From contig JACKFA010000003.1 in the NCBI GenBank assembly GCA_020632715.1, positions 1,116,001 to 1,180,000 on the forward strand: 64,000 bases of DNA. The letters run 5' to 3'. Shown here piece by piece: positions 7,719 to 15,459 of this stretch. Position 1 is the first letter of the stretch. Each line of letters begins with the position of its first letter. The notes under the pieces were generated by a model, which was given only the letters and a program-made list of their open reading frames with translations, was not told where the DNA came from and searched no databases. Position numbers and translations under genes: made by a program. The DNA is from Deltaproteobacteria bacterium (GTDB lineage Bacteria; Myxococcota_A; UBA9042; PHBI01).

Positions 7719-10700
7719 ATGCAGTGGCTCGCCAACCTCTCCGTCCGCAGACCCGTCCTCTCGACGGTCATCATCCTCGTCATCGTCGTCGTCGGCGTGG
7801 CGAGCTACCTCGGGCTCGGGGTCGACAAGTTCCCGAAGGTCGAGTTCCCCGTCGTCACGGTCACGACGCTCTACCCGGGCAGCTCCCCCGAGGCCGTCGA
7901 GACCGACGTCACCGACAAGATCGAGGGCGCGGTCAACACCATCGGCGGCATCGAGTCGCTGACCTCGATCAGCAACGAGGGCGTCTCGCTCGTCATCGTG
8001 CAGTTCACGATGGAGAAGGACGTCGACGCCGTCGCGCAGGACGTGCGGTCGAAGATCGACACCGTCCTCCGCGACCTCCCCGCCGACATCGAGCCGCCGC
8101 AGGTCCAGAAGATCGACCCCGACGCCTCCCCCATCCTCCTGCTCTCGGTGAGCGGCGAGCGGCCGGTGGCCGAGCTCACGCGCATCGCCGAGGACGTCGT
8201 CAAGCGGCGCCTCGAGACCATCGACGGCGTCGGCGAGGTCGCGATCATCGGCGGGCAGAAGCGGCGCATCAACATCCAGCTCGACCCGGTGCGCATGCGC
8301 GCGGCCGGCGTCACCGCGCTCGCCGTGCAGCGCGCGATCGCCTCGTCGAACGCGGACATCCCGGGCGGGCAGCTCGAGAGCGGCCCGGAGAACCGGACCG
8401 TGCGCTTCAACGGGCGCGTCGACGACCCGCGGAAGCTCGCCGACATCGTCGTGCGGCAGGCGGGGGACAGGCCGGTGCGCCTGCGCGACGTGGCGACCGT
8501 CGAGGACGGCGTCGAGGACGCCGAGTCGGGCGCCTACCGCGACGGCAGGTCGACCATCGTGCTCGCGCTCCGGAAGCAGTCGGGCGGCAACACGGTCGAG
8601 GTCGTCGACGCCGCGAAGGCGACGGTCGCGGAGCTCGCCGAGGCCCTCCCGGACGGCGTCGGGCTCGAGATCGTGCGCGACAACTCCGAGTCCATCCGCG
8701 TCTCCATCCACACCGTCCTCGAGCACCTCGTGCTGGGCGGGCTCTTCGCGGCGCTGGTCGTCCTGCTCTTCCTCGGCGACTTCCGCTCGACGGTGGTCTC
8801 GGCCATCTCGATCCCGGTGTCGCTCATCGGCACGTTCGCGCTCATGAAGGTCGCCGGCTTCACGCTCGACCTGATGACGCTGCTCGCCCTCGCGCTCTCG
8901 GTCGGCATCGTCATCGACGACTCCATCGTCGTGCTCGAGAACATCCACCGCTTCATCGACGAGAAGAAGATGAAGCCGTTCCCGGCGGCGCTCGCGGCGA
9001 CCAAGGAGATCGGCCCCGCCGTGCTCGCGACGAGCCTCTCGCTCATGGCCGTGTTCCTGCCGGTGTCCTTCATGAGCGGCATCGTCGGGAAGTTCCTCAT
9101 GAGCTTCGGGCTCACGATGACCTTCGCCGTGCTCGTCTCGGTCATCTGCTCGTTCACGATCGTGCCGATGCTCGCCGCGCGCGTGCTGCCGCCGCTCCCG
9201 GCCGACGGCCGCCACCACGACGGCTGGTTCAAGCGGGGGGTCGAGCTCTTCTACCGCCCGATCGAGAAGGGCTACATGGTGCTCCTCCGCTTCTCGCTGC
9301 GCTTCCGCTTCGTCATCGTGCTCGCCTCGGTCGGCGCGCTCATGACCGTGCCGATGCTCGCGCAGAAGTCGGGCTTCGGGTTCCTGCCGCTCAACGACGA
9401 CGCGCAGTTCGAGGTGACCGTCGAGGCGCCGACCGGGACGTCGCTCGACCAGACCGCCATCTACGCCGAGCGCGCGGCGCGCGAGATGCGGGCGCTCCCG
9501 AACGTGCTCTACACGCTCACGACCATCGGCGACGGCGGGCAGCAGCAGGAGAACGTGGCGAAGATCTACGTGCGCCTCACCGACCCCGAGACGCGGCTCG
9601 ACATGAGCCAGTCGGCGCTCATCGACAGGGGCCGCGAGGCGCTCGTCGGGCGGCTCCCCGAGGGGGTGACGGTCGCCGTGCTGCCGGTCGCCGACTTCAG
9701 CGCGGGCGCGAAGCAGCAGCAGGTGCAGTACGTGATCTCCGGGCCCGACCTCGCGCAGCTCGAGAAGCACGCGCGGGCGATCGCGGCGAAGCTCGCGGAG
9801 CTCCCGGGGGCGGTCGACGTGAGCACGACGCTCACGGCGCCGTCGCCCGAGGCGAAGCTCGTGCCGGATCTGACGCGCGCGGCGGCGCTCGGGGTGAGCC
9901 CGGGCGACGTGGCGGCGACGCTCCGGCTCTTCGTCGAGGGCGACGAGGCGTCGAAGTACCAGGAGGGGAACCTGCAGTACGACGTGTACGTGCAGGGGGA
10001 GGAGGCGTACCGCGGGTCGTCGTCGTCGCTCGGGCTGATGATGGTGCCGTCGTCGACCCTCGGGCAGGTGCCGCTCTCGGACGTCGTGACGATGTCGGAC
10101 GGCTACGGCGCGAGCGCCGTGAACCGGCTCTCGCGCGAGCGGCAGGTGACCATCGGCTGCAACGTGGCGCTCGGGGTCGACCAGGGGACGCTCGTGCGCG
10201 GGCTCGAGAAGATCATCGCCGACGAGCGCATGCCGGCCGGATACCAGGCGGTGCCCTACGGGCAGTCGAAGGAGATGGCGAAGATGGGCATCGCGTTCGC
10301 CCTCGCCTTCCTCATGGCGTTCGTCTTCATGTACCTCGTGCTCGCGGCGCAGTTCGAGTCGTGGCTCCACCCGCTCACGATCCTCATCGCGCTGCCGCTG
10401 ACGCTGCCGTTCGCGCTGCTGGCACTCGTCATCTTCGGGCAGCAGCTCAACATCTTCTCGATCCTCGGGCTCCTCGTGCTCTTCGGGGTCGTGAAGAAGA
10501 ACGGGATCCTCCAGATCGACCAGGCGAACCACCTGCGCGCGCAGGGGATGCCGCGGCGGGAGGCCATCCTCGAGGCGAACCGGAACCGCTTGAAGCCCAT
10601 CCTCATGACGACCATCGCGTTCGTCGCGGGCATGCTGCCGCTCGTGTTCGCGACGGGGATCGGGTCGGGCATGTCGAAGGCGATGGCGACCATCGTCGTC

Positions 10701-10901
10701 GGCGGGCAGAGCCTCTCGCTCCTGCTGACACTGCTCGCGATCCCGGTCTTCTACTCGCTCTTCGACGACATCGGGCTCCTCGCGGGGAAGGCGCTCCGCT
10801 TCGTGCGGCGCGGGAAGGCCGTCGACCGCGGCCGCGAGGAGGTGTTCGGGCCGGCGCCCGGCGTGGAGACGGGCACTCCCGCCGGCGCCGCGAGCGCGTA
10901 G
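7719..10901 (+). CDS. RND-family efflux transporter, HAE1/AcrB-like
   Basis: 1060 residues, the usual length for the family. The layout is one N-terminal membrane helix, a large periplasmic loop, a six-helix bundle, a second loop and a second bundle. The TM4 proton-relay aspartates are present in GIVIDDSIVVLENIH, and the conserved Lys in the second half lies in FGVVKKNGILQIDQAN. It is a proton-driven pump of the inner membrane that works with the preceding adaptor and channel. The substrate is unknown. Co-regulation with two phosphatidyltransferases and a radical SAM enzyme makes a lipid or amphiphile possible, but drugs or metals are not excluded. Confidence 0.93.
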   Translation: MQWLANLSVRRPVLSTVIILVIVVVGVASYLGLGVDKFPKVEFPVVTVTTLYPGSSPEAVETDVTDKIEGAVNTIGGIESLTSISNEGVSLVIVQFTMEKDVDAVAQDVRSKIDTVLRDLPADIEPPQVQKIDPDASPILLLSVSGERPVAELTRIAEDVVKRRLETIDGVGEVAIIGGQKRRINIQLDPVRMRAAGVTALAVQRAIASSNADIPGGQLESGPENRTVRFNGRVDDPRKLADIVVRQAGDRPVRLRDVATVEDGVEDAESGAYRDGRSTIVLALRKQSGGNTVEVVDAAKATVAELAEALPDGVGLEIVRDNSESIRVSIHTVLEHLVLGGLFAALVVLLFLGDFRSTVVSAISIPVSLIGTFALMKVAGFTLDLMTLLALALSVGIVIDDSIVVLENIHRFIDEKKMKPFPAALAATKEIGPAVLATSLSLMAVFLPVSFMSGIVGKFLMSFGLTMTFAVLVSVICSFTIVPMLAARVLPPLPADGRHHDGWFKRGVELFYRPIEKGYMVLLRFSLRFRFVIVLASVGALMTVPMLAQKSGFGFLPLNDDAQFEVTVEAPTGTSLDQTAIYAERAAREMRALPNVLYTLTTIGDGGQQQENVAKIYVRLTDPETRLDMSQSALIDRGREALVGRLPEGVTVAVLPVADFSAGAKQQQVQYVISGPDLAQLEKHARAIAAKLAELPGAVDVSTTLTAPSPEAKLVPDLTRAAALGVSPGDVAATLRLFVEGDEASKYQEGNLQYDVYVQGEEAYRGSSSSLGLMMVPSSTLGQVPLSDVVTMSDGYGASAVNRLSRERQVTIGCNVALGVDQGTLVRGLEKIIADERMPAGYQAVPYGQSKEMAKMGIAFALAFLMAFVFMYLVLAAQFESWLHPLTILIALPLTLPFALLALVIFGQQLNIFSILGLLVLFGVVKKNGILQIDQANHLRAQGMPRREAILEANRNRLKPILMTTIAFVAGMLPLVFATGIGSGMSKAMATIVVGGQSLSLLLTLLAIPVFYSLFDDIGLLAGKALRFVRRGKAVDRGREEVFGPAPGVETGTPAGAASA

Positions 10902-10932
10902 AGCCCGTGGCCCTGCGGCTCTCGCGCCCGGT

Positions 10933-10973
10933 CGCGGGGCGGAGCGTGAACGTCATTCACGCCCCGCCCCGCG
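10933..10973. terminator. bidirectional hairpin terminator between convergent genes
   Basis: A near-perfect inverted repeat has about 17 paired bases, one mismatch (10943/10963) and a 5-nt loop (10951-10955). The arms centre on GGGGCGG...CCGCCCC and GCGTGAA...TTCACGC. It lies in the 87-bp gap between the RND gene and the convergent outer-membrane gene. No long T run follows on either side, so its strength is uncertain. Confidence 0.6.
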
Positions 10974-10988
10974 GCCCGTTTCGCGCCG

Positions 10989-11813
10989 TCAGAGGCCGAG
11001 GTTGAGCCCGCCGCCGATGCTCGCCATGAGGTAGAAGCCCTCGCCGCCCGGCATGTAGCCGATCTCGAGGCGCCCGCTGAGGCCGATGGTCTGACCGAAG
11101 ATGGTCTCGCCCCAGAGGCGGCCGCCGAAGCGCGAGGGGGAGTCGTCGGGGTCCTTGTCGTAGGACTGCGCGATGTCGAAGAGCAGGTCGAGGCCGCCGT
11201 GGGTCCAGCGGTAGTTCGCGAAGGAGCCGTAGCCCTGCGCCTCGAGGCGGTAGCCGGCCGCGTTGATGGAGGAGATGCCGGCGAAGGCGGTGAAGTGGGA
11301 GGCGCGCATCGAGACCTTCTGGTCGTCGACGTCGAGCTTCACGCCCATGCGCCGGAACATGACGCCGGCGTCGAGGCCGAAGCTGTTCCGGTTCACGACG
11401 GGGACGGTCATGGTCTTCGTGTGGACGTAGTCGCCGCTGTAGGAGCGGTCGACCTCGACGGCCTCGTTCTCGACCGCGAAGGAGGTCGAGTGGAGCGAGA
11501 TCCCGGCCTCGGCGCGCGTCGGCGACTCGCCGGCGCCGAGGAAGCCGAGCATCGGCGCGATGAGGTGCGCGTGCACCATGAAGGAGTCCGTGAGCTCGAA
11601 GGCGCCCATGATGGTCGAGACGGGGCCGCCGTCCGGCGAGGAGAGCTCGTAGCCGGCGAGCCCGACGGAGAGGTGGAGGTTGCCGAAGTCGACGGTCATG
11701 TCGCTGAAGCGGTAGCGGACGGTCTCGTCGGCGCGGGCGGCGGTGGCGCCGGAGGCGACGGCGAGGACGGCGGCGGAGACGAGGAGGGCGAGCGCCCTGA
11801 GCGGTCGGTTCAT
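10989..11813 (-). CDS. exported, probably outer-membrane, beta-barrel protein
   Basis: 274 residues from the ATG at 11813. The signal peptide is clear (MNRPLRALALLVSAAVLAVASGATAARA-DE), and the mature part is rich in alternating polar and aromatic strands (YRFSDMTVDFGNLHLSVG, GGLDLLFDIAQ, LSGRLEIGYMPGG) ending in a strand (GGGLNLGL). This is the pattern of a small outer-membrane barrel. No named family is recognised. It is transcribed divergently from the sigma-54-type unit at 12041 across a 227-bp operator region and converges on the RND gene. Confidence 0.75.
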   Translation of the reverse strand: MNRPLRALALLVSAAVLAVASGATAARADETVRYRFSDMTVDFGNLHLSVGLAGYELSSPDGGPVSTIMGAFELTDSFMVHAHLIAPMLGFLGAGESPTRAEAGISLHSTSFAVENEAVEVDRSYSGDYVHTKTMTVPVVNRNSFGLDAGVMFRRMGVKLDVDDQKVSMRASHFTAFAGISSINAAGYRLEAQGYGSFANYRWTHGGLDLLFDIAQSYDKDPDDSPSRFGGRLWGETIFGQTIGLSGRLEIGYMPGGEGFYLMASIGGGLNLGL

Positions 11814-11912
11814 GGATGCTCTCGGGTGGTGGGAGTTCGGGTGACGGATGGGAGACGTCGAGCCCGGTATGACTTGAAAGCCGATCGGGCGACAACGTCG
11901 TCCGGAGCGGCG

Positions 11913-11990
11913 TGAGCACAATGAGCAGGGTTGCTCGCCGAGGGGTGCTCAGGGTGAGCACCCCTCCGGCGGCGTGAGCACGTGTGCTCA
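11913..11990. promoter_or_regulatory. cluster of TGAGCA/TGCTCA operator half-sites
   Basis: Seven TGAGCA-type half-sites sit in 78 bp. They include a perfect 10-bp inverted repeat GGGGTGCTCA/TGAGCACCCC (11942-11951/11955-11964), TGAGCAC-GT-GTGCTCA (11975-11990) and GAGCA-GGGT-TGCTC (11923-11936). The cluster ends about 22 bp before a strong -24/-12 promoter and lies between divergent genes. It resembles the upstream activator sites of an enhancer-binding protein. The motif differs from the CCGACA/TGTCGG sites at 1413 and 4847, so a different regulator is implied. Confidence 0.65.
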
Positions 11991-12010
11991 GCGCCGGTCG
12001 AGGCGAACGG

Positions 12011-12028
12011 TTGGCAAGCCGTTTGCTC
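12011..12028 (+). promoter_or_regulatory. sigma-54-type -24/-12 promoter P4
   Basis: TTGGCAAGCCGTTTGCTC is an excellent match to the sigma-54 consensus, with GG at 12013-12014 and GC at 12025-12026, 10 bp apart. The ATG at 12041 again lies exactly 14 nt after the GC. It follows the operator cluster at 11913-11990. Confidence 0.75.
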
Positions 12029-12040
12029 TGGGAGCGCCTC

Positions 12041-12439
12041 ATGTTCGACGAGATGAAAGCGACGTGGCGTGCGTTCAGGGAGGCCGATCCGGGGGAGCGC
12101 TTCCTGCGCTACCACGAGCGCCTGAAGGAGCAAGGCGGCAAGGGGCGCGTCGTGCGCATGCTCCTCGGCGTGCTGCTCGTCGCCGCGGGCGTCGCGATGC
12201 TGGTGCTCCCGGGGCCCGGGATCCTCGGGCTCCTGTTCGGCGTGGCGCTCGTGGCCGGCGACTCGGAGCGGCTCGCGAAGGCGCTCGACCGGCTCGAGGT
12301 GCGCGCGCGGCGCGTGGCGAATCGCGCGCGGCACCGCTGGCGCGTGCTCGGCGTGCCGGCGCGCGTGGCGCTGGTGACGCTCGCCGGGCTCGTGGCGGGC
12401 GCCGGCGCGTGGCTCGCCTGGACGTGGATGATCGCGTGA
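12041..12439 (+). CDS. small membrane protein with PGPG motif (PGPGW-like family)
   Basis: 132 residues. A charged N-terminal ~35 residues is followed by two hydrophobic stretches around the motif LVLPGPGILGLLFGVALVAG (about residues 55-75), then a basic region and a final membrane segment (ALVTLAGLVAGAGAWLAWTW). The PGPG turn between two membrane helices is typical of the putative transmembrane PGPGW family, whose function is unknown. The start at 12041 is the first Met after the promoter; Met5 is an alternative. Control by a strong sigma-54-type promoter suggests a conditional envelope or stress role. Confidence 0.75.
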   Translation: MFDEMKATWRAFREADPGERFLRYHERLKEQGGKGRVVRMLLGVLLVAAGVAMLVLPGPGILGLLFGVALVAGDSERLAKALDRLEVRARRVANRARHRWRVLGVPARVALVTLAGLVAGAGAWLAWTWMIA

Positions 12440-12453
12440 AGGACGCGCTCGTC

Positions 12454-12500
12454 GTGGGGCGCGCCGCCCCAACGCGCGTCATGCTGCCCCGGCGTGGGGC
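12454..12500. promoter_or_regulatory. GC-rich inverted repeats upstream of P3
   Basis: TGGGGCG-CGC-CGCCCCA (12455-12471) is a 7-bp-stem hairpin just after the PGPG gene. A second GTGGGGCCCC palindrome follows about 23 bp later. Both are about 50-90 bp upstream of the -24/-12 promoter at 12546. They could terminate the upstream transcript, serve as activator sites, or both; the sequence alone does not decide. Confidence 0.4.
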
Positions 12501-12545
12501 CCCTGCGCGGGCGCTCGGCGCCGCCCGCGGGGCGAACGCGGCGGC

Positions 12546-12561
12546 TGGCACAGGGTCTGCA
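12546..12561 (+). promoter_or_regulatory. sigma-54-type -24/-12 promoter P3
   Basis: TGGCACAGGGTCTGCA has GG at 12547-12548 and GC at 12559-12560 with 10 bp between. The -24 box matches the consensus perfectly. Transcription would start near 12572, leaving a normal leader of about 28 nt that carries GCGAGG before the ATG at 12600, unlike P1, P2 and P4. Confidence 0.7.
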
Positions 12562-12599
12562 CCGACCTCGAGACCGGAACATGACGCGCGAGGTCCCTC

Positions 12600-12872
12600 A
12601 TGGCAGAGCCACACACCATCCAGAACCCGAACGCGACGCCGCGCGGCGAGCAGCGGCGCGACGACCGCGGGCAGCGCGAGCGGCCGCGGCCGCACGTCGT
12701 GAGCCCGACGTCCGTCCTCCGCCACTGGCCGCGCCTGAGCGCCGCCGACGTAGAGCTCATCGGCCGCGACCGGGAGCTCCTGCTCGACGTGCTGGTCCGC
12801 CGCTACGACAAGTCGCGCGCGGAGCTCCGCGACGAGGTCGACGCCTACCTCTCGCGCGAGCTCGCGCCATGA
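12600..12872 (+). CDS. small CsbD-like stress protein
   Basis: 90 residues. The first ~40 are polar and disordered. The rest (HWPRLSAADVELIGRDRELL, then RRYDKSRAELRDEVDAYL) resembles the compact helical CsbD/YjbJ fold, in which a W-x-x-L...D...I-x-G segment is followed by a Tyr-containing helix and a DEVD-type end. CsbD-type proteins are abundant general-stress proteins of unknown mechanism. It is the first gene after P3, and its stop overlaps the next start (ATGA). The family call rests on pattern resemblance only. Confidence 0.65.
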   Translation: MAEPHTIQNPNATPRGEQRRDDRGQRERPRPHVVSPTSVLRHWPRLSAADVELIGRDRELLLDVLVRRYDKSRAELRDEVDAYLSRELAP

Positions 12873-13528
12873 CCGGCGCTCGGCTCGGGAGCGCTCTCGC
12901 CGCCGGGGCGATGGCGCTCCTGCTCGGCGCGTGCGGCGAGGGCGAGGGGCGGAGCAGCGAGGAGGCCGCCGCGGCCACGGCGGACGAGGCCCACTGCGTC
13001 CAGCCGACGGGCTACGAGCGGTCGCTGAACCAGGGCTACATCCTGCTCTACCGCACCATGGACGGGTTCTCGAGCCTCGACATGCTGCCGTGGGTCAAGG
13101 ACGACCGGGACGTCTTCGGCGACCTCTTGAACGACGTCGCCGACTACGCCGGCTCCCTCGCGGAGGAGCTCGAGGAGCTCGACGAGGAGGACCCGGTCAT
13201 CGACCTGACGGCCGGCGATCCCCTGCCCCCGGTCATCCAGGCCGCGCGCGACAACCTCCAGGAGAAGGCGAAGGACGACATCGGCGGCCCGTTCGGCGGG
13301 CTCGAGGGGCGGAAGCTCGAGCGGACGGTGCTCCTCATGCTGTCGACCGCGCTCCCGGAGTCGCAGGCGATCGTGCGCGAGCTCGCGCGGCGCGAGAGCG
13401 ACCCGCGGCGCCACGAGCTCCTCGCGAAGGCCAACATCGAGATCGGCAAGCGCCTGCGCGAGGTCAACCGCATGCTCGAGCGCGACCACTACCAGCACGG
13501 GGAGCTTCAGGAAGCGAAGGGGGACTGA
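12869..13528 (+). CDS. putative lipoprotein of unknown function
   Basis: 219 residues starting at ATG 12869, overlapping the previous stop by 4 bp. The signal peptide ends in a clear lipobox (ALLLGAC-GEG), so it is a lipoprotein. The mature part is highly charged and helical, with an acidic stretch (LAEELEELDEEDP) and a Lys/Arg/Glu-rich C-terminus (IGKRLREVNRMLERDHYQHG). No family is recognised. It lies between the CsbD-like gene and the MgtC-family gene in one sigma-54-type unit, which suggests an envelope-stress role. Confidence 0.75.
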   Translation: MTGARLGSALAAGAMALLLGACGEGEGRSSEEAAAATADEAHCVQPTGYERSLNQGYILLYRTMDGFSSLDMLPWVKDDRDVFGDLLNDVADYAGSLAEELEELDEEDPVIDLTAGDPLPPVIQAARDNLQEKAKDDIGGPFGGLEGRKLERTVLLMLSTALPESQAIVRELARRESDPRRHELLAKANIEIGKRLREVNRMLERDHYQHGELQEAKGD

Positions 13529-13536
13529 CCGCGCCG

Positions 13537-14208
13537 ATGGAGGTTGTGCTCATCGACTGGCCCACGGGGCTCCTCCGCGTCGGCGCTGCCGCCGTCGCAG
13601 GCGCCCTCGTGGGCCTCGAGCGCGAGATGACCGGGAAGGCGGCGGGCTTCCGCACGAACATTCTCATCGCCGTGGGTGCGGCGCTCGCGACGGTCGTCGG
13701 GCTCACCATCGTCGGGGAGCACGCCGTCGCGAAGCAGGTCGTGGGCGACCCATCGCGCGTGCCGGAGGGCATCGTGACCGGCATCGGCTTCCTCGGCGCG
13801 GGGGCGATCCTGCAGAAGCGGGGGTCGGTGCGCGGGCTGACCACCGCCGCGACCATCTGGCTCCTCGGCGCGATCGGCATCGCGCTCGGCGCCGGGCTCT
13901 ACGCGGTCGGCGCGGGGGCGACCGTGCTCGCGATGCTCGTGCTCGTCGCGCTCGGACGCCTCGAGGGGCGCCTCGACGTGCCCGACACCACGGTCGAGTA
14001 CGAGCTCTGGTGCGCCGACGGCGTGGGCGCGCTCGCCGCGGTGCGACGGCGCGCGGACGACGCCGGCGTCAGGCTCTACGGCCTCAAGGTGCGCGGCGGG
14101 CGCGACGCGACCTGGCTCCACCTCATGGCGCAGGGCACCGACAGCGCGCAGGACGCGTTCGCGAGCGCGGTGAAGCCGCTCCTCGGGTCGTCACCCCGGC
14201 GCGAATGA
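13537..14208 (+). CDS. MgtC/SapB family membrane protein
   Basis: 223 residues. The N-terminal half is the MgtC/SapB membrane domain: RVGAAAVAGALVGLEREMTGKAAGFRTN with the family's G-L-E-R-E and G-x-R-T segments, then IVTGIGFLGAGAILQ and GLTTAATIWLLGAIGIALGAG. The C-terminal ~75 residues form a small soluble ACT-like domain. Members act in magnesium or acid stress adaptation and membrane-potential control rather than as proven transporters. It is the last gene of the P3 unit, 8 bp after the lipoprotein stop. Confidence 0.9.
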   Translation: MEVVLIDWPTGLLRVGAAAVAGALVGLEREMTGKAAGFRTNILIAVGAALATVVGLTIVGEHAVAKQVVGDPSRVPEGIVTGIGFLGAGAILQKRGSVRGLTTAATIWLLGAIGIALGAGLYAVGAGATVLAMLVLVALGRLEGRLDVPDTTVEYELWCADGVGALAAVRRRADDAGVRLYGLKVRGGRDATWLHLMAQGTDSAQDAFASAVKPLLGSSPRRE

Positions 14209-14258
14209 CCGCGCCGACGCCGCCCGCGGGAGGCAGGCGGCGCCGGTCGGTCGAGGCG

Positions 14259-14331
14259 TATCCCCAACGGGATTCGAACCCGTGTTCTCGCCTTGAAAGG
14301 GCGACGTCCTAGGCCTCTAGACGATGGGGAC
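14259..14331 (-). tRNA. tRNA-Glu (anticodon TTC)
   Basis: On the minus strand the cloverleaf is complete. The acceptor stem GTCCCCA/TGGGGAT has a terminal G-U pair, the D-loop region contains CTAGAGGCCTAGG, the anticodon loop CTTTCAA carries TTC, and the T-arm is CGGGTTCGAATCCCG. It is 73 nt without an encoded CCA end. It lies between the convergent MgtC-family and Sua5-type genes. Confidence 0.95.
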
Positions 14332-14369
14332 CCGAGTCGGCGCACGGCTACACCGGGCGCCGGGCGGTG

Positions 14370-15365
14370 TCAACGTTCGCGTGGGGCGTGGTCTCCGGGC
14401 CGCGGCGCGGCCGCGCGGCCGAGGCGGTCCCGGAGGGCCTCGGCGAGCGGGCCGTCCGGGGGCTCGACCATCACGATCACGTCGACGCCGTCGGCGTCGG
14501 CGGCGCGGAGGGCGGCGTAGAGGGCGCGCGCGTAGCCGAGGTCGCTGGTCGGGACCGCGACGCGCCCGTGGGCGCCCTGCCCTTCGCCCTCGTAGCCGAC
14601 CGCGGCGACGCGCGCGCCGGCGGCCTCGAGCGCGGCGACGCGAGAGGCGAGCGCGGCGGCGGTCACGACCTCGAGGGCGGCGCGCGGCGCGTAGTGCGAG
14701 GGGAGCTGCCCGGGCGCCTTGACCGGGCCGCCGGTGATCACGGCGACGGGGCGCCCGAGGACGGCCGCGAGGGCGTCGGCGGTGACCGCGCCGAGCCGGA
14801 GGATCGCCGGGTCGGGCACGCTGAGATCGACGATCGTCGACTCGATGCCGACGTCGCAGGGGCCACCGTCGACGACGAGATCGACGCGATCGCCGAGATC
14901 GGCGCGGACGTGCGCGGCGGTGGTCGGCGAGATCCTCCCGAAGCGGTTCGCCGACGGGGCCGCCACGCCGCCGCCGAAGGCCGCGAGGATCGCGCGCGTG
15001 AGCGGGTGCGCGGGGACGCGGAGGGCGACGGTGTCGCGACCGCCGGTGACGAGCGGGCTGACCGCGGGCGAGCGCGGCAGGATCAGCGTGAGCGGGCCGG
15101 GCCAGAAGGCGTCGGCGAGGCGCCAGGCGGTGTCCGGGACGGCCGCGGCCCAGGGGGCGATCGCCGCGGCGGCGGCGACATGGACGATGAGCGGGTGATC
15201 CGCCGGGCGGCCCTTGGCGGCGAAGATCCGCCGCACGGCGTCCGGGTTCGCGGCGTCACCGGCGAGGCCGTAGACGGTCTCGGTGGGGATGGCGACGAGG
15301 CCTCCGGCCCGCAGGAGGCGCGCGGCGGCGGTTACGACGGCAGGATCGGGCACTTCGGCTCCCAC
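14370..15365 (-). CDS. L-threonylcarbamoyladenylate synthase, Sua5 type
   Basis: The enzyme makes threonylcarbamoyl-AMP from threonine, bicarbonate and ATP for the t6A37 modification of ANN-decoding tRNAs. About 331 residues hold the YrdC domain (GGLVAIPTETVYGLAGDA; KGRPADHPLIVHV; the WPGPLTLILPRS, RVPAHPL and APSANRFGRISPT motifs) and then the Sua5-specific C-terminal domain beginning near PGQLPSHYAPRA. GTG 15365 is preferred because ATGAGG lies 6 nt upstream. An in-frame ATG at 15413 would add 16 residues without a visible ribosome-binding site. It is divergent from the respiratory cluster. Confidence 0.92.
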   Translation of the reverse strand: MGAEVPDPAVVTAAARLLRAGGLVAIPTETVYGLAGDAANPDAVRRIFAAKGRPADHPLIVHVAAAAAIAPWAAAVPDTAWRLADAFWPGPLTLILPRSPAVSPLVTGGRDTVALRVPAHPLTRAILAAFGGGVAAPSANRFGRISPTTAAHVRADLGDRVDLVVDGGPCDVGIESTIVDLSVPDPAILRLGAVTADALAAVLGRPVAVITGGPVKAPGQLPSHYAPRAALEVVTAAALASRVAALEAAGARVAAVGYEGEGQGAHGRVAVPTSDLGYARALYAALRAADADGVDVIVMVEPPDGPLAEALRDRLGRAAAPRPGDHAPRER

Positions 15366-15422
15366 GCGCGCCTCATGCCAGACAACGGCTGATAACGAAA
15401 GGAAAACGCGCATAGAACGTGA

Positions 15423-15451
15423 TTGACCTCGCGCGCACGCTGCCCTAAACC
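15423..15451 (+). promoter_or_regulatory. sigma-70-type promoter for the oxidase-assembly operon
   Basis: TTGACC (15423-15428), a 17-bp spacer and TAAACC (15446-15451). The ATG at 15460 is 8 nt after the -10 box, so the transcript would be leaderless or nearly so. Confidence 0.6.
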
Positions 15452-15459
15452 CCAGCGCC

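Noticed and set aside
6507..10532. A 1341-codon minus-strand frame opposite the RND pump
   Set aside because: Arg/Glu/His-rich low-complexity translation with no motif; the RND gene opposite is certain.
11199..11915. Plus-strand frame opposite the outer-membrane protein gene
   Set aside because: Gly/Val/Glu/Asp-rich mirror translation; the opposite strand encodes a clear signal peptide.
14209..14258. Search for an integrase or attachment site next to tRNA-Glu
   Set aside because: No recombinase gene, direct repeat of the tRNA end or foreign-looking DNA is present on either side.
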